A stretch of 64,000 bases of DNA from Streptomyces sp. NBC_01298 (GCF_035978755.1 NZ_CP108414.1:4836001-4900000), one strand, 5' to 3'. Positions 43,073 to 53,247 are shown, counted from the stretch's first letter. The notes: a model not told the origin generated them from the letters alone. Numbers and translations are program-made.

Positions 43073-43849
43073 TCAGCGGGCGACCCGCTCGGCGAGGTAC
43101 TGCTCCCAGGTGCGCCGGCCGAGCGCGTGGCCGGGGGCGGTCAGGTGGCCGGCGCGCCAGGCGGCCCCGATCCTGCCGGGGACCCGGACGGGGAGGACCG
43201 GGCGGCGCTTGCCGGCGGCGCGCAGCCAGTCCCTGGCGAGGCCGGCGGCCGGGTACACGGTCGGGCCGGCGAAGTCGGGTACCCGGCCGGCCGGCTCGCC
43301 GAGGGCCAGCTCGACCAGCCGGTCCGCCACTTCGCCCGGGTCGACCGGCTGGCAGTGGGTGCCGGACGGGACGAGGACCACCGGGAGCTTGGACAGGGCG
43401 CCGAAGGCGAGGTCGAGGAGCGCGGGGAACTGGGTGGCCCGCAGGTTGGTCCAGCCGATCCCCGAGCCGGCGAGCAGTTTCTCGCCCTCCAGCTTGACCC
43501 GGTAGTACGGGTAGGGGGTCCGGTCGACGCCGACGATCGAGATGTTGACGACGTGCTCGACCCCGGCCCGCTTCCCGGCGTCCAGCAGGTGCCGGAAGCC
43601 GGGGAGGTCGTTCGTGAAGTGCCGGATGTCGCTCGCGCAGTGGATGACCGTGCCGACGCCCGCGAGCGCCTCGTCGAGTCCGGCGCCGGTGGTCAGGTCG
43701 CCGGTGCGCCAGTCGGCCCCCGCGTCGTCCGGGAGCGCGGTCCCGCGCGTGAGCGCACGGACCGGGCGACCGGTGCGGCGGACCCGCTCCAGCACCTCGC
43801 GGCCGAGCATGCCCGTCGCCCCGGTCACCATGATCGTGTCGTTCTTCAT
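43073..43849 (-). CDS. NAD(P)-binding atypical SDR oxidoreductase (NmrA-like)
   Basis: 258 residues. Rossmann start MVTGATGMLGREVLERV, then VIHCASDIRHF and the PYYRVKLEGEKLLAGSG segment with the usual atypical-SDR Lys. The substrate is unknown. It lies 52 nt downstream of the ECF41 sigma gene on the same strand, and ECF41 factors commonly control an adjacent oxidoreductase, so it is the probable target. Confidence 0.85.
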   Translation of the reverse strand: MKNDTIMVTGATGMLGREVLERVRRTGRPVRALTRGTALPDDAGADWRTGDLTTGAGLDEALAGVGTVIHCASDIRHFTNDLPGFRHLLDAGKRAGVEHVVNISIVGVDRTPYPYYRVKLEGEKLLAGSGIGWTNLRATQFPALLDLAFGALSKLPVVLVPSGTHCQPVDPGEVADRLVELALGEPAGRVPDFAGPTVYPAAGLARDWLRAAGKRRPVLPVRVPGRIGAAWRAGHLTAPGHALGRRTWEQYLAERVAR

Positions 43850-43901
43850 CAGTCCCAGCCTTCCGAATCCGCGCTTGCCGTCACGGATGAAGACCGGCGG
43901 G

Positions 43902-44795
43902 TCAGCCGTTCTGTGACAGCTCCCGGAGCTGAATCGCGAGGAAGGCGAGTTTGTCCGGGTTCAGGACGAGCCGGACGCCGGTGATCCCGCCCTCGCCGAA
44001 CTCCAGCGCCCCGAAGGCGGTCAGCTCGCCGTCCGCCCAGCCGACCACTGCCGGAACGCCGTTCACCTCGGCGAAGGAGATCCGCGCGCCGTTGACCCAC
44101 CGTGCGAAGAGACCGGCCAGGAAACGGGCCGCGTTGTCCCGCCCGGCCACCGGCCGGCTCGCCGCGCTCGCCTTGCCGCCGCCGTCCGACCAGACGACCA
44201 CCTGCTCGGAGAGCAGCTGCTCCAGCTGGTCCATCGCGCCCTCGGACGCGGCGGCCAGGAACCGGGCGAGCAGCTCGTCGTCCCGCTCCCGCGAGGTGGT
44301 GAACCGGGGCCGCCCGTCGGCCAGGTGCTGCTTGGCCCGGCGGTAGAGCTGGCGCGCGTTCGCCTCGGAGCAGTCGAGTACGCCCGCGATGTCCCGGTGG
44401 GAGTAGTCGAAGGCGTCGCGCAGCACCACGGCGGCCCGCTCGGGCGGCGACAGCCGCTCCATCATCGTCAGTAGGGCGAACGACACCGAGTCCCGCTGCT
44501 CGGCGGTCTCCATGGGTCCCAGCACCCCGGCGCCGGTCCCCACCGGCTCCGGGATCCAGGGCCCGAAGTACTCCTCGCGCCGCACCCGGGCGGAGGTGAG
44601 CCGGTTCAGGCACAGGTTGGTGACCACCTTGGCCAGCCATGCCCCCGGCGCCACCACCTGCTCGCGTTCGGCCCCGTGCCACCGCAGGTACGCGTCCTGT
44701 ACGGCGTCCTCGGCCTCGGCTGCCGAGCCGAGCATCCGGTAGGCCAGCGAGAACAGCCGTGGTCGGTGGGCCTCGAACTCCTGTGCCGTGTCCAT
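43902..44795 (-). CDS. ECF41-group RNA polymerase sigma factor (SigJ-like, SnoaL tail)
   Basis: 297 residues. Sigma2 (MLGSAAEAEDAVQDAYLRWH) and sigma4 (RAAVVLRDAFDYSHRDIAGV) are followed by a SnoaL_2-like C-terminal domain. The ECF41 marks are all present: WIPEPV at 80-85 in the linker, DGGGK near 205 and NPDKL near 279. In this group the fused domain replaces an anti-sigma factor and senses an unknown signal. The ATG at 44795 has a weak site (TGGGGCC). Confidence 0.9.
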   Translation of the reverse strand: MDTAQEFEAHRPRLFSLAYRMLGSAAEAEDAVQDAYLRWHGAEREQVVAPGAWLAKVVTNLCLNRLTSARVRREEYFGPWIPEPVGTGAGVLGPMETAEQRDSVSFALLTMMERLSPPERAAVVLRDAFDYSHRDIAGVLDCSEANARQLYRRAKQHLADGRPRFTTSRERDDELLARFLAAASEGAMDQLEQLLSEQVVVWSDGGGKASAASRPVAGRDNAARFLAGLFARWVNGARISFAEVNGVPAVVGWADGELTAFGALEFGEGGITGVRLVLNPDKLAFLAIQLRELSQNG

Positions 44796-44840
44796 GGCCC
44801 CACGCTAGGCGCGGGCCTCCGGCGGACCCCCGGCAGGCCG

Positions 44841-45545
44841 CTACGCGAGCCCCGTGAGTTCCGTGTATTCCCTGCGCTCCGCGCGTTCCGTCAGCAGGCC
44901 GAGCACCTGTCGGGGTGTCCAGTGCCCGGCCGCGCCCGGGCAGGCGGACAGGTAGTCGGCGATCTCCCGCTCCGCCCACGGTCCCGACTCCAGCAGGCCG
45001 GACGCCAGGTGCCGCAGGTACGCGGCCGACGGCACGAGCGGCTCGACGTCCCCGACGGACCACGGTGCGGTGAACGTCAGCACGGGGATGCCCTCGACCG
45101 TCCCCGGGCAGACCAAGGTCTCGTACCGGCCGCCGCCCGCCTCGTCGCGGCCGTGGCGCAGCACCCTCGCGAGGTCGAGGTCCGCTCCCGGTTCCCGGTA
45201 CATCTCCTGTGCGGCGATGTCCGACAGCTGGCTCACGGTCAGGAGGTGGGCCCGCCCCAGCAGGCGGCCCGGCGCCGACGGGTCGTAGAAGCCCCTGCCT
45301 CCCTTCCACACCGGGGACTCGGTGGCGAAGTAGAGGCACCCGGCGAGCCGGACGGCGATGGACCGCTCCGGTGCCCGGCGGTCCCGGCAGCCGGGATACG
45401 AGCGCGCCGCGCCGGGCGGCGTTCCGCCGGCGATGTAGGCGGCCAGCCGGCCCATGTGCATGTTGGACCCGTACGAGGCGTACCAGACCCGGCCGTGAAC
45501 GGCCGGAGCCTCGACACCGAGCGGAACGGCGGTGTGGACGACCAT
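44841..45545 (-). CDS. Gamma-glutamylcyclotransferase-like fold protein
   Basis: 234 residues. The N-terminal VWYASYGSNMHMGRLAAYI contains the YGSN signature of GGCT/AIG2-like folds (about 19-26). No other confident motif; TVEGIPVLTFTAPWS and ADYLSACPGAAGHWTPRQVL are family features. The substrate is unknown. GAGGAA precedes the ATG at 45545. Its leader overlaps the terminator of the tRNA-Ser(GGA) gene, so read-through from that promoter could supply expression. Confidence 0.78.
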   Translation of the reverse strand: MVVHTAVPLGVEAPAVHGRVWYASYGSNMHMGRLAAYIAGGTPPGAARSYPGCRDRRAPERSIAVRLAGCLYFATESPVWKGGRGFYDPSAPGRLLGRAHLLTVSQLSDIAAQEMYREPGADLDLARVLRHGRDEAGGGRYETLVCPGTVEGIPVLTFTAPWSVGDVEPLVPSAAYLRHLASGLLESGPWAEREIADYLSACPGAAGHWTPRQVLGLLTERAERREYTELTGLA

Positions 45546-45581
45546 GCGGTTCCTCGCCTGGGGGACCGTACGTGCGGAGAA

Positions 45582-45621
45582 AGTCGAAGAGCCCCGCTGC
45601 AAGCAGCGGGGCTCTTCGACT
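45582..45621 (-). terminator. Intrinsic terminator of tRNA-Ser(GGA)
   Basis: Perfect 19-bp stem AGTCGAAGAGCCCCGCTGC / GCAGCGGGGCTCTTCGACT separated by only AA. It lies 23 nt after the tRNA on the - strand. Confidence 0.9.
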
Positions 45622-45643
45622 TATTGCCCGGTGAGAGCAATGG

Positions 45644-45728
45644 CGGAGGATACGAGATTCGAACTCGTGAGGGGTTGCCCCCAACACGCTTTCCAAGCGT
45701 GCGCCCTAGGCCACTAGGCGAATCCTCC
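45644..45728 (-). tRNA. tRNA-Ser(GGA)
   Basis: 85-nt class II tRNA. GGAGGAT pairs with ATCCTCC, discriminator G. The stem CACGC/GCGTG encloses TTGGAAA, anticodon GGA, for UCC/UCU. A TATTGT box sits just upstream (about 45742-45737), like that of tRNA-Arg. Confidence 0.96.
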
Positions 45729-45867
45729 GGGGCAAACAATACAAGACGTTGAGGGGTGCTCGCGAACGTGATCGTCGGGAGCCCATGGCGGGGGTCCGGG
45801 CGGGGGTCCGGGCGGAGATGCGGGTCGGGGTGCGGGTCGATTCCGGGGCCCCGCATCCGCTAGGGTG

Positions 45868-45962
45868 GGGCCCAGCCCCTCACGTGGCGCTATCTCACCC
45901 AACTCCCCCAGGGCCGGAAGGCAGCAAGGGTAAGTGGGCTCTGGCGGGTGCGTGGGGGGCGC
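45868..45962 (+). ncRNA. ffs: Signal recognition particle RNA (small bacterial, 4.5S type)
   Basis: About 95 nt. The apical loop GGGCCGGAAGGCAGCAAGGG is the Ffh-binding domain, and CCCCTCACGT near the 5' end pairs with GCGTGGGGGG at the 3' end. A TAGGGT -10 box lies at 45861-45866. It forms the SRP with Ffh to target membrane proteins. It lies directly upstream of dnaX, as in many Gram-positives. The ends are estimated to within a few nucleotides. Confidence 0.93.
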
Positions 45963-46082
45963 TTTGCGTTCCCGGAACGGGTCGGGCCGGCCGGGCCGCT
46001 CAGCGGGAGCGCGCGCGGAGCACGGTGGACCGGGCGGGTCTGCGGGCCACCGTTGTCGGTGCGCCCGGATAACCTCGTATAC

Positions 46083-48311
46083 GTGTCGTCCCTTGCGCTG
46101 TACCGCCGCTACCGCCCCGAGTCGTTCGCCGAGGTCATCGGGCAGGAGCATGTCACTGACCCGCTGATGCAGGCCCTGCGCAACAACCGGGTCAATCACG
46201 CGTACCTGTTCAGCGGGCCGCGAGGCTGCGGCAAGACCACCAGCGCGCGCATCCTCGCCCGCTGCCTGAACTGTGAGCAGGGCCCCACGCCCACGCCCTG
46301 CGGCGCATGCCAGTCCTGCAAGGACCTCGCGCGCAACGGGCCGGGGTCCATCGACGTCATCGAGATCGACGCCGCCTCGCACGGTGGTGTGGACGACGCC
46401 CGTGACCTGCGCGAGAAGGCCTTCTTCGGCCCCGCCTCCAGCCGGTACAAGATCTACATCATCGACGAGGCGCACATGGTCACCCCGGCGGGCTTCAACG
46501 CCCTGCTGAAGGTGGTCGAGGAGCCGCCGGAGCACCTCAAGTTCATCTTCGCCACGACCGAGCCCGAGAAGGTCATCGGGACCATCCGGTCCCGGACGCA
46601 CCACTACCCCTTCCGGCTCGTGCCCCCGGGCACCCTGCGGGACTACCTCGGCGAGGTCTGCGGCCGCGAGGGCGCGCACGTCGAGGAGGGCGTGCTGCCG
46701 CTCGTCGTGCGCGCCGGCGCCGGATCCGTCCGTGACTCCATGTCCGTCATGGACCAGCTCCTGGCCGGCGCCGCCGACCAGGGTGTGACGTACGCCATGG
46801 CCACCTCGCTCCTCGGGTACACCGACGGGACCCTCCTGGACGCCGTCGTGGACGCGTTCGCCGCCGGGGACGGGGCCGCGGCCTTCGAGATCGTGGACCG
46901 GGTGGTGGAGGGCGGCAACGACCCGCGCCGCTTCGTCGCCGACCTGCTGGAGCGGCTGCGCGACCTGGTGATCCTGGCCGCCGTGCCCGACGCCCGGGAG
47001 AAGGGGCTCATCGACGCCCCGAACGACGTGGTCGAGCGGATGCAGGCCCAGGCCTCCGTGTTCGGGGCCGCCGAGCTGTCCCGCGCCGCCGACCTGGTCA
47101 ACACCGGGCTCACGGAGATGCGCGGAGCCACCTCGCCGCGGCTGCAGCTGGAGCTGATCTGCGCCCGCGTGCTGCTGCCCGCGGCCTTCGACGACGAGCG
47201 TTCCGTGCAGGCGCGGCTCGACCGGCTGGAGCGCGGCGGCGCGGCCCAGGCCGCCGCCGCCTTCGCCCCCGCCCCCGCCATGGGCTACGTACCCGGGCCG
47301 GAGGCCCACGCCATGGCCCCCGCGGCCGTACGGACCCCCGCGCAGCCGGCTCCGGCGCACCAGGCTCCCGCCCCCGTGCACCAAGCCCCGGCCCAGGCCC
47401 CGGTCGCGGCCCCGGCGGCCCCCGTGGCCCCGCCCGAGCCGGTGGCCCCGGCCGCCGCCGCTCCCGGCGCCTGGCCCGGCGCCGCGCAGCCCGGCGGCGG
47501 CGCCCCCGGTGCCTGGCCCGGCGCGGCCACCCCCGGCGTCCCCGCGGCCCCGGCTCCCGCCCCCGCCCCGGCCGCCGCCCCCGCCGCGGGTGCCTGGCCC
47601 GGCGCGGCCACCCCCGGCGTCCCGGCCGCCCCCGCGGCTCCCCCGGCGGCGCCCGCGGCCGTCCAGGCCTCCGCTCCGGCGGCGCCCGCCGCCCCGAGCC
47701 CCGGCATGGCCGCCGGCGCCGGGCAGATCCAGGCGATGTGGCCGGCCGTCCTGGACGCCGTCAAGAACCGCCGCCGCTTCACGTGGATCCTGCTGAGCCA
47801 GAACGCCCAGGTCGCCGGTTTCGACGGCACGACCCTCCAGCTCGGCTTCCCCAACGCCGGAGCCCGCGACAACTTCGCGAGCAGCGGCAGCGAGGACGTC
47901 CTCAAGGCGGTGCTCGCCGAGCAGTTCCAGGTCACCTGGAAGATCGAGGCCGTGGTCGGCGGGGGAGCCCAGCCCATGGCCCCGGTGTCCGCGTCCTCCT
48001 ACGGGGCTCCGCCCGCGCCGGCCTCCAACCAGCCGCCGGCCCAGCAGGCACCGCAGCAGCAGCCCCAGCAGTCGTACCAGCAGCAGCCCCAGCAGCCGAC
48101 GCAGTCCCAGCAGCCGCAGCAGTCGTACCAGCAGCACCAGTCCCAGCAGCAGCACCAGCCGCCCACCCACCAGGCGCCCCCGCCGGTGGCCCCCGAGGAC
48201 GACGTCGCGGAGGCCGACGACCCGGACCTGGTCGACACCGCGCTGAGCGGACACGACCTGATCGTGCGCGAGCTCGGAGCCACCGTTGTGGAGGAATATA
48301 CGAACGACTAG
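46083..48311 (+). CDS. dnaX: DNA polymerase III subunits gamma and tau
   Basis: 742 residues. AAA+ clamp-loader motor: Walker [10 protein letters not shown] at 45-53, zinc cysteines C61, C64, C73, C76 and C79, Walker B with sensor YIIDEAHMV, and SRC-like region. Domain III ends near 385; a long Ala/Pro linker (400-545) leads to a tau-like domain ([20 protein letters not shown]) and a Gln-rich stretch. The GTG at 46083 ([15 protein letters not shown]) is chosen because the motor begins there; no ribosome site precedes it, so it may be leaderless (TAACCT at 46071). Confidence 0.95.
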   Translation: MSSLALYRRYRPESFAEVIGQEHVTDPLMQALRNNRVNHAYLFSGPRGCGKTTSARILARCLNCEQGPTPTPCGACQSCKDLARNGPGSIDVIEIDAASHGGVDDARDLREKAFFGPASSRYKIYIIDEAHMVTPAGFNALLKVVEEPPEHLKFIFATTEPEKVIGTIRSRTHHYPFRLVPPGTLRDYLGEVCGREGAHVEEGVLPLVVRAGAGSVRDSMSVMDQLLAGAADQGVTYAMATSLLGYTDGTLLDAVVDAFAAGDGAAAFEIVDRVVEGGNDPRRFVADLLERLRDLVILAAVPDAREKGLIDAPNDVVERMQAQASVFGAAELSRAADLVNTGLTEMRGATSPRLQLELICARVLLPAAFDDERSVQARLDRLERGGAAQAAAAFAPAPAMGYVPGPEAHAMAPAAVRTPAQPAPAHQAPAPVHQAPAQAPVAAPAAPVAPPEPVAPAAAAPGAWPGAAQPGGGAPGAWPGAATPGVPAAPAPAPAPAAAPAAGAWPGAATPGVPAAPAAPPAAPAAVQASAPAAPAAPSPGMAAGAGQIQAMWPAVLDAVKNRRRFTWILLSQNAQVAGFDGTTLQLGFPNAGARDNFASSGSEDVLKAVLAEQFQVTWKIEAVVGGGAQPMAPVSASSYGAPPAPASNQPPAQQAPQQQPQQSYQQQPQQPTQSQQPQQSYQQHQSQQQHQPPTHQAPPPVAPEDDVAEADDPDLVDTALSGHDLIVRELGATVVEEYTND

Positions 48312-48371
48312 GGGGTCCGACTTGGGTGCCCGCACGAAGGGCATCCGGTAACGCGGGCTAGTCTTCTTCGC

Positions 48372-49625
48372 GTGAAGGTCCTCGTCATCGGCGGCGGCGC
48401 CCGCGAACATGCCCTGTGCCGCTCTCTGTCCCTCGATTCCGACGTCAACGCGCTGTACTGCGCTCCCGGCAACGCCGGCATCGCCGAGGTGGCCGAGCTC
48501 CGCCCCGTCGACCCCCTCGACGGCGAAGCCGTCGCCCGCCTCGCCACCGAGCTCCGCGCCGACCTGGTCGTCGTCGGCCCGGAGGCCCCGCTCGTCGCCG
48601 GCGTCGCCGACGCCGTCCGCGCGGTGGGCATCCCCGTCTTCGGCCCGTCCGGCGAAGCCGCGCAGCTGGAGGGCTCCAAGGCCTTCGCCAAGGACGTGAT
48701 GGCCGCCGCCGGCGTCCCCACGGCCCGCAGCTACGTGTGCACCACCCCGGAAGAGGTGGACGAGGCCCTCGACGCCTTCGGCGCCCCGTACGTGGTCAAG
48801 GACGACGGCCTCGCCGCCGGCAAGGGCGTGGTGGTCACCGACGACCGGGCCGCCGCCCGCGCCCACGCGCTGGGCTGCGACCGCGTGGTCATCGAGGAGT
48901 TCCTCGACGGCCCCGAGGTCTCCCTCTTCGCCATCACCGACGGCGTCACCGTGCTGCCGCTCCAGCCCGCGCAGGACTTCAAGCGCGCGCTCGACGGGGA
49001 CGCGGGTCCCAACACCGGCGGCATGGGCGCGTACTCCCCGCTCCCCTGGGCCGACCCGAAGCTCGTCGACGAGGTCATGGCCTCCGTCCTCCAGCCGACC
49101 GTGGACGAGCTGCGCCACCGCGGCACCCCCTTCTCCGGGCTGCTCTACGCCGGCCTCGCGATCACCTCGCGCGGGACCCGGGTCATCGAGTTCAACGCCC
49201 GCTTCGGCGACCCCGAGACCCAGGTGGTCCTGGCCCGGCTGCGCACCCCGCTCGCCGGCGTGCTGCTGGGCTCCGCCAACGGCACCCTGGACGCCCTGCC
49301 CCCGCTCAGCTGGCGCGAGGACGCGGCCGTCACCGTGGTCATCGCCTCCCACAACTATCCGGAGACCCCGCGCACCGGGGACCCCATCACGGGCCTGGCC
49401 GACGTGGCCGAGCAGGACGCCCCGCACGCGTACGTCCTGCACGCGGGGACCCGCACCGAGGGCGACGAGGTCGTCAGCGCCGGCGGCCGCGTGCTGTCGG
49501 TGACGGCGACCGGTTCCGATCTGGCGGAGGCCCGGGACAGGGCGTATAAGGCGGTCGCGCGGATCGGGCTCGACGGCTCGCAGTACCGCACGGACATCGC
49601 GGCGAAGGCGGCCGAATCCCGCTGA
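48372..49625 (+). CDS. purD: Phosphoribosylamine-glycine ligase (GAR synthetase)
   Basis: 417 residues, ATP-grasp enzyme, second step of purine synthesis: phosphoribosylamine + glycine + [23 protein letters not shown] opens the Rossmann-like N domain; [15 protein letters not shown] and the [14 protein letters not shown] stretch bind [21 protein letters not shown] binds metal. The GTG at 48372 matches homologue starts. It follows dnaX by 60 nt and may share its transcript. Confidence 0.97.
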   Translation: MKVLVIGGGAREHALCRSLSLDSDVNALYCAPGNAGIAEVAELRPVDPLDGEAVARLATELRADLVVVGPEAPLVAGVADAVRAVGIPVFGPSGEAAQLEGSKAFAKDVMAAAGVPTARSYVCTTPEEVDEALDAFGAPYVVKDDGLAAGKGVVVTDDRAAARAHALGCDRVVIEEFLDGPEVSLFAITDGVTVLPLQPAQDFKRALDGDAGPNTGGMGAYSPLPWADPKLVDEVMASVLQPTVDELRHRGTPFSGLLYAGLAITSRGTRVIEFNARFGDPETQVVLARLRTPLAGVLLGSANGTLDALPPLSWREDAAVTVVIASHNYPETPRTGDPITGLADVAEQDAPHAYVLHAGTRTEGDEVVSAGGRVLSVTATGSDLAEARDRAYKAVARIGLDGSQYRTDIAAKAAESR

Positions 49626-49654
49626 CCGGCGGCATTCAGGCGGATTCCACGGAA

Positions 49655-49690
49655 GCGGGCCCGGTGCGCACTCGGTGCGGCCGGGCCCGC
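49655..49690 (+). terminator. Intrinsic terminator after purD
   Basis: Perfect 10-bp stem GCGGGCCCGG / CCGGGCCCGC, 30 nt downstream of the stop codon; no T tract. Confidence 0.7.
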
Positions 49691-49782
49691 GCGCATGCTC
49701 GCGTGCGACTGCATCCGGCCGCGTTCGAACGCACCCAGCTTTACCCAAAGCCATTCCATCGGGTGATCGTCACCCGGACTGC

Positions 49783-49811
49783 CTGACGTCCGCCTCCGCC
49801 CCAACTATGGT
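49783..49811 (+). promoter_or_regulatory. Promoter of the M48-like gene
   Basis: CTGACG, a 17-nt spacer and TATGGT match the housekeeping consensus. The leader to the GTG at 49935 is about 115 nt and includes two direct repeats CATTCCGGC (49822 and 49834). The rest of the 309-nt gap between purD and this gene holds only the terminator above. Confidence 0.55.
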
Positions 49812-49934
49812 GCGGCGCAAGCATTCCGGCTCTCATTCCGGCACATGGCCCACCGGCATTGCGATGTCAGTGGCTGGTGTCACAGTGGGGGAGTGAGCAA
49901 CGCCGCCGCATGGCAGAGGGGGTGAGGTCCGGCC

Positions 49935-51560
49935 GTGTCCGGAACCGGTTCGATCGCTGAAGTGGGTACGCCGTCCGCGCGTTCCCGTGCCTTGGCCGTG
50001 CTGCGTGTGCGCAGCAGGGCACTGGCCGTCGGGCTGCTGCCCGCCGCCGTGGCCGTGGTGCTGGTGAGCGCCCGTACGACGGGCCGGCTCGCCGGTGACC
50101 CCTGGCCGGCCGTGACCCTGGCCGTGTGCGCCGTCGCCGCGTTCGTCCTGCTCGTCGGCGGGATCTTCGCCGCCGTCGTGCTGCGGGCCGGCCCCGCCAT
50201 GACCCCGACCGTGCCGCTGTCGGAGTCCGCGGCCCCCGATCTCTACCAGCTCGTACGGGACCTGGCGGACCGGATGGACGTTCCGGCGCCCTCCGCGATA
50301 GCCCTGACCCCCGACTGCGACAGCTGGCTCGAGGACCGCACGCACCCGGCGCACCGCCGTGCCCGCGGCCGCGCGCTCATATCGGGCGGGGCCGCCGGAG
50401 CGGGCGGCCCGGAGTGCGAGCCCGGCGCCGCCCCGGTGCTGGTGATCGGCTCGCCGTTCCTGTGGTGGATGCGGGTCGCCGAGCTCCGCGCCGTCCTCGC
50501 GCCCGTCGTCGCCGGTACGGGACCCTCCGCGCACCCGGACATAGCCGACGCGCGCGGATTCGTACGGGGCCTGGACGCCGCCGTGGACGTGGGCGGCCGG
50601 CGCTTCCTCGGCTGGATCGCCGCCCCCGCACGGCTGCTGCTGCGGCTGTGCCGGGTGGACGCCGCCGAGATGGAGCGCGGGGTGGCCGCCGCCGCCTCGG
50701 ACCGTGCACAGGGTGTGGACTACGCGCTGCGGATCGTCGCCCAGGAGCAGGTCGGGCTGGCGTACGCCGGCTGGGACCGGCTGCTGACCCGCGTCGCCCT
50801 GCCCGCCTGGCGGATGGGCCGCTGGCCCGCGCACCTGGACGCGGGCGTCGTCTCCGCGCTGACCGAGCTGTCCCGGCGCGACCGGCTGGCCGACGGGTTC
50901 ACCTCCCGGCTGGGCGAGCGCCCGGCCTGCGATCTGCTGGACCAGCCGGGTGCGGTGGACGAGGCCGCCTCGCTGCTGGCCGCGCGGCTGTTCCACGGCG
51001 GTCCCGCCGAGGCCGGGCCGGACTGGTCGCCGGTGGACTGGGCGGCCTATCCGGAGGAGGTCGTCGACCGCAAGTGGCGCACGGAGGCGGCCCGCCTGCT
51101 GGCCGCCCTGGACGCGCTGTCCGCTGCGCCGGGCCCCGCCGCCTCCACGGTGGAGCGGGTGCTGACCTATCTCGCTGCCGACGCCGCCACCGACGCCGAC
51201 GCCCTGGCGGGCCGGCTGAGTGGTGACCTGGCGCGGGAGGCCGTACCCGCCGCGTCGGCCGCCGCCGCGGGAAGCGGGGCCGACGCGCTGCCGCTGTTCC
51301 CGCTGGAGGCCCCGCGCAGCGGGCGGGACCTGCTGGCGGACCACGTCGTGGCGCTGGTGTGCTGCGCCGCGGTCGACTCCGCGGGAGGCGAGCCCGGGCT
51401 GGACTGGCTGGACGGGCCGGTCCTGCTGGTCGCCGGGGTGCGGCGGGCCGATCTCGCCGGACCGGTGCTCTCGCTCGTGGAGGACCGGGACCCCGGCCCG
51501 CTCCGGGACTGGCTCGCGGAGGTCGGCGTACGCCCCGAGAAGCCGGTCCGCCTGGTCTAG
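49935..51560 (+). CDS. Membrane protein with degenerate M48-peptidase-like domain
   Basis: 541 residues. Two N-terminal helices (about 30-47 and 60-85) and an M48-like topology (LYQLVRDLADRMDVPAPSAI, then VLVIGSPFLWWMRVAELRAV). Where HExxH should stand the sequence reads VAELRAVLAPVVAG, so both zinc histidines are missing. The long C-terminal half (about 280-541) has no match I recognise. It is probably a non-proteolytic membrane protein. It occupies the space between purD and purC together with the next gene. Confidence 0.7.
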   Translation: MSGTGSIAEVGTPSARSRALAVLRVRSRALAVGLLPAAVAVVLVSARTTGRLAGDPWPAVTLAVCAVAAFVLLVGGIFAAVVLRAGPAMTPTVPLSESAAPDLYQLVRDLADRMDVPAPSAIALTPDCDSWLEDRTHPAHRRARGRALISGGAAGAGGPECEPGAAPVLVIGSPFLWWMRVAELRAVLAPVVAGTGPSAHPDIADARGFVRGLDAAVDVGGRRFLGWIAAPARLLLRLCRVDAAEMERGVAAAASDRAQGVDYALRIVAQEQVGLAYAGWDRLLTRVALPAWRMGRWPAHLDAGVVSALTELSRRDRLADGFTSRLGERPACDLLDQPGAVDEAASLLAARLFHGGPAEAGPDWSPVDWAAYPEEVVDRKWRTEAARLLAALDALSAAPGPAASTVERVLTYLAADAATDADALAGRLSGDLAREAVPAASAAAAGSGADALPLFPLEAPRSGRDLLADHVVALVCCAAVDSAGGEPGLDWLDGPVLLVAGVRRADLAGPVLSLVEDRDPGPLRDWLAEVGVRPEKPVRLV

Positions 51561-51759
51561 GCCCGAGACGGGCCTGGACCTCCGGCCCCACCGGCCCCGT
51601 CAGCCTCGCCGGCCCCGCCGGCCCCCCTGGTACCGGGTCCGGGCCCCACCGGGATCCCCGTTGAAGTTTTCGCGACGAACGGTGACGGAGTGCGTGCGTT
51701 ATGTGATGTGCTGGGGACCGGTCGCGGCGTTCGGGGGAGCGAGGGAGGGGAACAGGGGT

Positions 51760-53247
51760 ATGGGTGCGGAGCAGATCAGGCGTTGGGAGTCGGGTGCGCT
51801 CGCGCACGCGGTGACCGATCCCTTCGGCCAGGGCCCCCTGCCGTGGTTCCGGGGGAGCGAGCTCTACTACGACGACAACGGCCAGGTCGTGCCCTGGTAC
51901 GTGGACCCGGCCGTGGCCGCCGGGCCGGGCCAGCAGATCCCGCGCGCCCGTGGCGCGGGCGGCCCCCGTACCGCCGACGACGTGCACCGGCAGATCAAGG
52001 GGTTCGCCTCCACCGGAGCCGTCTCGCCCGGTGAGGCCATCGACTTCCACATCACCGTGGACCCGCCCCAGCAGTTCTCCGTGGACGTGTACCGCATCGG
52101 GCACTACGGCGGCGACGGCGCCTCCAAGATCACCACCAGTCCCCGGCTCTCCGGCATCGTCCAGCCCGCGCCCCTGACCGCCGACCGCACCGTCTCCTGC
52201 CACCACTGGTGGCTGTCCTGGCGGCTCCAGGTCCCCTCGTACTGGAGCGTCGGCGCCTACGTGGCGGTCCTGACGACCGCCGACGGATACCGCTCGCACA
52301 TCCCCTTCACGGTGCGCGACGACCATCCGGCCGATCTGCTGCTCCTGCTGCCCGACATCACCTGGCAGGCCTACAACCTCTACCCGGAGGACGGCAGAAC
52401 GGGCGCGAGCCTCTACCACGCCTGGGACGAGGAGGGCCGGCTGCTCGGCGAGCGCGACGCCGCCATCACCGTCTCCTTCGACCGCCCCTACGCGGGCGCG
52501 GGCCTGCCCCTGCACGTGGGCCACGCCTACGACTTCATCCGCTGGGCCGAGCGCTACGGCTACGACCTCGCCTACGCCGACGCCCGCGATCTGCACGCCG
52601 GCCGCGTCGACCCCACCCGCTACCGCGGCCTGGTCTTCCCCGGCCACGACGAGTACTGGTCCGGCCCCATGCGCCGCACCGTCGAGCGCGCCCGCGACCA
52701 CGGGACCTCGCTCGTCTTCCTCTCCGCCAACACCATGTACTGGCAGGTCGAGCTCTCCCCCTCGCCCTCCGGGGTCGACGACCGGCTCCTCACCTGCCGA
52801 AAACGCCGCGGCCCCGGCCGCCCCAGTCTCTGGCGCGAGGTGGACCGCCCGGAGCAGCAGCTGCTCGGCATCCAGTACGCGGGACGGGTCCCCGAGCCCG
52901 CGCCCCTCATCGTGCGCAATGCCACGCACTGGCTCTGGGACTCCACCGGAGCCGCAGAGAACGACGAACTCCCCGGCCTGGTCGCGGGCGAGGCCGACCG
53001 GTACTTCCCGCGCACGCAGCTCCCCGAGCACCAGAGCCGGATCCTGCTCGCGCACTCCCCGTACGAGGACGGCGACGGCCACCGCCGCCACCAGGAGACC
53101 TCGCTCTACCGGGCCCCCAGCGGCGCGCTCGTCTTCGCGTCCGGAACCTTCGCCTGGTCCCCGGCCCTCGACCGCCCCGGGCACGTGGACGAGCGGGTGC
53201 AGCGGGCCACCGCCAATCTCCTCGACCGGATCTGCAAGAGGGACTGA
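51760..53247 (+). CDS. N,N-dimethylformamidase beta subunit-like protein
   Basis: 495 residues. It resembles the large-subunit domain of dimethylformamidase: DFHITVDPPQQFSVDVYRIG, the ITWQAYNLYPEDGRTGASLY stretch, FPGHDEYWSGPMR and GALVFASGTFAWSPALD near the end. The real substrate is unlikely to be dimethylformamide; the gene is conserved in this locus in Streptomyces as I recall. GGGAGGGG precedes the ATG at 51760. No signal peptide is seen. Its ending is 77 nt from purC and it may be co-expressed. Confidence 0.75.
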   Translation: MGAEQIRRWESGALAHAVTDPFGQGPLPWFRGSELYYDDNGQVVPWYVDPAVAAGPGQQIPRARGAGGPRTADDVHRQIKGFASTGAVSPGEAIDFHITVDPPQQFSVDVYRIGHYGGDGASKITTSPRLSGIVQPAPLTADRTVSCHHWWLSWRLQVPSYWSVGAYVAVLTTADGYRSHIPFTVRDDHPADLLLLLPDITWQAYNLYPEDGRTGASLYHAWDEEGRLLGERDAAITVSFDRPYAGAGLPLHVGHAYDFIRWAERYGYDLAYADARDLHAGRVDPTRYRGLVFPGHDEYWSGPMRRTVERARDHGTSLVFLSANTMYWQVELSPSPSGVDDRLLTCRKRRGPGRPSLWREVDRPEQQLLGIQYAGRVPEPAPLIVRNATHWLWDSTGAAENDELPGLVAGEADRYFPRTQLPEHQSRILLAHSPYEDGDGHRRHQETSLYRAPSGALVFASGTFAWSPALDRPGHVDERVQRATANLLDRICKRD

